Of a stretch of DNA of 64,000 bases, positions 61,218-64,000 are shown piece after piece; within the stretch, counting starts at the first letter, position 1; every line of letters begins with the position of its first letter. The DNA comes from Streptomyces prunicolor NBRC 13075 (GTDB lineage: Bacteria > Actinomycetota > Actinomycetes > Streptomycetales > Streptomycetaceae): NCBI RefSeq assembly GCF_000367365.1, contig NZ_BARF01000013.1, positions 23,141 to 87,140 on the forward strand, given 5' to 3'. The notes under the pieces were generated by a model that was given only the letters and a program-made list of their open reading frames with translations, was not told where the DNA came from and did no database searches. The position numbers were made by a program, and so were the translations under genes.

Positions 61218-62003
61218 ATGCCGAACCTCGAAGTCGACGGCGCAGTGCTCGTGTACGACGACGAGGGCCCCCGTGACGGAGACGGCGGTGTGCCGCTCGT
61301 GTTCATTCACGGGTGGACGGCCAACCGGCACCGGTGGGACGACCAGTTCGCGCACTTCGCGGCTGGGCGGCGGGTCATACGGCTCGACCTGCGCGGGCAC
61401 GGGGAGAGCACCGGCGCGGGAGCGCGGACCGTCGACGAACTCGCCGCGGATGTCGTCGCGTTGCTCGATCATCTCGAGGTCGACCGGTTCGTGCCGGTCG
61501 GGCACTCCATGGGCGGGATGATCGCTCAGACCCTTGTCCTTGACCATCCCGAGCGGGTCGAGCGGATGGTGCTGGTCGACTCGATCAGCCGCATGACGTA
61601 CAGCTGGGCGCGCGGGCTGCTGCTGGCGGTGTCCACGCTGCTGCCGTTCAAGCTGTTCGTCGCCGTCAACATCCAGCGCGCCTTCGCCCCCGGCTACCCC
61701 AAGGAGAAGATCCGCGAGTACGTCGACGCCTCCGCCGCGACACCGCGTGAGGTCGTCATGACCTGCTACGGCGCGATGCGGGCCTTCGATGTGCTGGACC
61801 GCGTCGGCCGGATCAGCGCGCCCACGCTCATCGTGCACGGCTACCACGACATCCAGTTGCCGCTCTCCCAGATGCTGCGGATGGCCAACGCCTACCCGGA
61901 CGCGGTCGTGCGGATCGTCGACGCCGGGCACGAACTGCCCGTGGAGAAGCCTGCCCGACTCACTGCGCTGATCGGGCAGTTCGTGACCCTGTCGGCAGCC
62001 TGA
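61218..62003 (+). CDS. Alpha/beta-fold hydrolase
   Basis: A 261-residue hydrolase. The oxyanion strand VFIHGWTANRHRW is followed by the nucleophile elbow GHSMGG with S97. D211 (YHDIQLP) and H238 (AGHELP) complete the triad. No signal peptide; cytosolic esterase, haloperoxidase-like or dehalogenase-like activity is possible, and the substrate is unknown. Convergent with the two-component genes, 9 bases away. Confidence 0.88.
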   Translation: MPNLEVDGAVLVYDDEGPRDGDGGVPLVFIHGWTANRHRWDDQFAHFAAGRRVIRLDLRGHGESTGAGARTVDELAADVVALLDHLEVDRFVPVGHSMGGMIAQTLVLDHPERVERMVLVDSISRMTYSWARGLLLAVSTLLPFKLFVAVNIQRAFAPGYPKEKIREYVDASAATPREVVMTCYGAMRAFDVLDRVGRISAPTLIVHGYHDIQLPLSQMLRMANAYPDAVVRIVDAGHELPVEKPARLTALIGQFVTLSAA

Positions 62004-62012
62004 GGGGAGACC

Positions 62013-62669
62013 TCAAGCCGGCCGTACCAGCCCCGCGTCGTACGCGAAGATGACCGCCTGGACGCGGTCCCGGGCGCCGACCTTGGCGAGGATGCGGCTG
62101 ACGTGGGACTTGACGGTGGACTCGGCGAGGCACAGGCGTTCGGCGATCTCGGTGTTGCTCCAGCCGGCCGCCATGACGGTGAGCACCTCGCGCTCCCGGT
62201 CGGTGAGGGCGTCGAGGTGGCGGTCCTGTTCGGGGGTGCGGCCGGGCATCCGGTCGGCGAAGGCGTCGATGAGCTTGCGGGTCAGACCGGGGGAGATGAC
62301 GGCGTCCCCGGCGGCCACCGCGCGGATGCCCGCGACGAGTTCCTCGGGCAGCGCGTCCTTGAGGAGGAAGCCGCTGGCACCGGCGCGCAACGCGGCGTAC
62401 GCGTACTCGTCGAGGTCGAAGGTGGTCAGCACCAGGACGCGGGAGCGGCCGCCCGACTGGACGATCCGGCGGGTGGCCTCGATGCCGTCCATGCCGGGCA
62501 TGCGGACGTCCATCAGGACGACGTCGGGGCGCAGTTCGGCCACCAGCCGGACCGCCTCGACGCCGTGCGTGGCCTCCCCGACGGTGCTCAGGTCGGGGTA
62601 CTGCTCGATGAGCATGCTGAAGCCGAGCCGTTGCAGGGCCTGGTCGTCGACGATGAGGACGGTCGTCAT
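62013..62669 (-). CDS. NarL/LuxR-family two-component response regulator
   Basis: A 218-residue regulator: receiver domain with phospho-acceptor D54 (VVLMDVRMPG) and switch Lys in LLKDALP, then a LuxR helix-turn-helix (LTDREREVLTVMAAGWSNTEIAERL). Its ATG overlaps the kinase stop (ATGA), pairing it with the adjacent sensor. Targets are not evident in the window. Confidence 0.92.
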   Translation of the reverse strand: MTTVLIVDDQALQRLGFSMLIEQYPDLSTVGEATHGVEAVRLVAELRPDVVLMDVRMPGMDGIEATRRIVQSGGRSRVLVLTTFDLDEYAYAALRAGASGFLLKDALPEELVAGIRAVAAGDAVISPGLTRKLIDAFADRMPGRTPEQDRHLDALTDREREVLTVMAAGWSNTEIAERLCLAESTVKSHVSRILAKVGARDRVQAVIFAYDAGLVRPA

Positions 62670-63979
62670 GCCGGGTGCTTCTCCGTGAGGTCGGGGGCGG
62701 TTGGGGCGGGGACCAGGAGGGCGCGGACGGTCCAGCCGCCACGGGAGTTGGGGCCCGCGGTGACCTGACCGCCGTAGAGCGCGGCCCGTTCGCGCATGCC
62801 GACCAGGCCCTTGCCCTGGTCGGCGGCGCCGGGCGAGCGGTGCGGGCCGGTGTCCTCGACCGTGACGTGCACGGCCTCCGGATCGGCCGCGACGGTGACC
62901 TCGACGGTCGTGTTCGGTGCCGCGTGCTTGAGCGTGTTGGTGAGGGCCTCCTGCACGATGCGGTAGACGGCGAGCTGAAGTCCCTGGGGGAGACCGGTGA
63001 GTTCGCCCTTGAGACGCAGGGTGGCGGCGGGGCCCGCGGCCCTCACCCGTTCCATCAGAGCGTTCAGGTCGGCCAGTCCGGGCTGGGGTGAGAGCGGGGT
63101 GTCGCCGGGCTCGTCGTCGTGGATGACGGCGAGCAGCCTGCGCAGTTCGGCCAGGGCACCGCGCCCGCTCTCGGCGATGATCCGCAGCGTCTCCGCGCCC
63201 CGCTTCGGCTTGGTCTCGGCGAGCCCGGCGGCGCCGCCCGCGAGGCCGACGATCACGGCGAGGGTGTGGCCGAGGATGTCGTGCATCTCCCGGGCCACGC
63301 GGGCGCGTTCGGTCGCCGCGGCCAACTGGGCGCGCTGGTCGCGCTCCAACTCCAGCCGTACAGCGTGTTCCTGGAGGGCCTCGATGTAGGCGTTCACCAG
63401 TTTTCCGGCCAGACCCAGCGCGGCCATCGACAGGATGGCGACCACGGCCAGGAACGCCAGCACCGGGGTACCAGCTTGGCTCGACCCCTTGAGGCCGTTG
63501 AAGAAGACGATCGACACGAAAGTCTGCAGGAGGTTGTACACCACTCCGACGGCCAGCTGGCCGGGAGCACCGAAGCGCCCCAGATTGAGCAGCGCCACCA
63601 GCTGGGTCGCGCTCGAACCCGAGTCCACCCCCAGGAACAGGGCCGCCTCGGAGAGAGCGACCAGGAAGGCGAAGACCAGCACGGGCCGCTGCCTCCGCCA
63701 CAGCAACGGCACGGTGTACCCCGCTGTGATCGCCAGCACCAGCACGAAGTGGAGGCCGGAGTCGCGGGCCGCGAGTACCAGCGCCGGAACGCCGCCGAGG
63801 GCGTAAAAGGCGGGAACCCCCCACCGCCTGACCCGCGGATGCGCCACGTCGGCCGCCCGCACCCGCCCCAGCCAGGTCAGCAGCCGGACGACCGACCGGT
63901 ACTCGGAGTCGCCCAGCCGGGTTTGTCCGATCAGGTTCTCGGGCTTGACGAACCGGTCCGGTGTCGGCGGTGCGGTCAC
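62666..63979 (-). CDS. NarL-type sensor histidine kinase
   Basis: A 437-residue membrane kinase. Several hydrophobic helices (residues about 55-210) form the sensor, followed by a coiled coil and the HisKA_3 dimerisation domain with the phospho-histidine in VAREMHDILGHTL, then a short HATPase domain (EALTNTLKHA, GKGLVGMRERA). The large integral-membrane input suggests sensing of an envelope cue. GTG 63979 is preferred because GGAGG is 9 bases upstream; a GTG at 63988 directly abuts that site. Cognate regulator is encoded downstream with overlap. Confidence 0.88.
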   Translation of the reverse strand: MTAPPTPDRFVKPENLIGQTRLGDSEYRSVVRLLTWLGRVRAADVAHPRVRRWGVPAFYALGGVPALVLAARDSGLHFVLVLAITAGYTVPLLWRRQRPVLVFAFLVALSEAALFLGVDSGSSATQLVALLNLGRFGAPGQLAVGVVYNLLQTFVSIVFFNGLKGSSQAGTPVLAFLAVVAILSMAALGLAGKLVNAYIEALQEHAVRLELERDQRAQLAAATERARVAREMHDILGHTLAVIVGLAGGAAGLAETKPKRGAETLRIIAESGRGALAELRRLLAVIHDDEPGDTPLSPQPGLADLNALMERVRAAGPAATLRLKGELTGLPQGLQLAVYRIVQEALTNTLKHAAPNTTVEVTVAADPEAVHVTVEDTGPHRSPGAADQGKGLVGMRERAALYGGQVTAGPNSRGGWTVRALLVPAPTAPDLTEKHPA

Positions 63980-64000
63980 GGGATACACCCTCCATGGTGC

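Noticed and set aside
1..64000. CRISPR arrays, tRNA or rRNA genes, insertion sequences and prophage genes.
   Set aside because: No regularly spaced identical repeats with unique spacers, no cloverleaf or ribosomal sequence and no transposase, integrase or structural phage protein was recognised.

Overview
The window is high-GC actinobacterial DNA with strong G/C preference at third codon positions. A proteasome beta subunit, SpoIIE-type phosphatases paired with HATPase domains, a Si-specific transhydrogenase, many GTG starts and tightly overlapping stop/start codons all point to a Streptomyces chromosome. No tRNA, rRNA, CRISPR array, transposase or phage module was seen.

Left third (1-31 kb) is sugar catabolism in three modules. 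(1) 1-13.4 kb is a myo-inositol island: a minus-strand operon iolC - Cgl0158-type aldolase - iolB - iolD - mmsA - iolE-like - iolT - iolG (running off the left edge), a divergent LacI regulator, and a separate inositol-type ABC importer. The two promoters share a 25-bp motif matching at 21 positions, so one LacI protein probably controls catabolism and uptake together. (2) 17.4-21.6 kb is araB-araA-araD for L-arabinose. araA and araD each carry a one-base frameshift in a C-rich tract. (3) 21.6-31 kb is a LacI-controlled ABC importer with a secreted multi-module glycoside hydrolase and a divergent GH36 alpha-galactosidase. Its solute-binding protein is frameshifted by an apparent CGTTC duplication. 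Between modules 1 and 2 lie a truncated serine hydrolase, a two-gene membrane operon (GT-C-like protein plus LPG-synthase-like flippase) under TACA/TGTA operator-like sites, and an orphan proteasome beta subunit with an intact catalytic triad.

Middle (31-46 kb): a large NB-ARC/LuxR regulator, a MEDS-domain protein and an RsbW-like ATPase form a signalling cluster. Two overlapping PAP2 phosphatases follow, separated from the cluster by a 16-bp tandem repeat. Diverging from them is an iron operon encoding a fused EfeU-EfeO protein and the DyP peroxidase EfeB, then a NiCoT-family nickel/cobalt transporter preceded by a nested-hairpin leader. An unknown 319-aa protein, an APC permease and the transhydrogenase SthA complete the block.

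Right part (46-64 kb): a GH15 enzyme, a secreted FG-GAP protein, two large multi-sensor SpoIIE phosphatases, a small His/Pro-rich protein with its own repeat-rich promoter and terminator, a cytochrome P450, a MarR regulator divergent from a Bcr/CflA efflux pump, a DUF4232-like lipoprotein, a gene-poor 567-bp stretch with a strong hairpin, an alpha/beta hydrolase, and a NarL-type two-component pair at the right edge.

The items most worth following up are the orphan PrcB, the small His/Pro-rich gene, the leader RNA of the nickel transporter, the shared inositol operator, and the three frameshifts concentrated in 10 kb of sugar genes.
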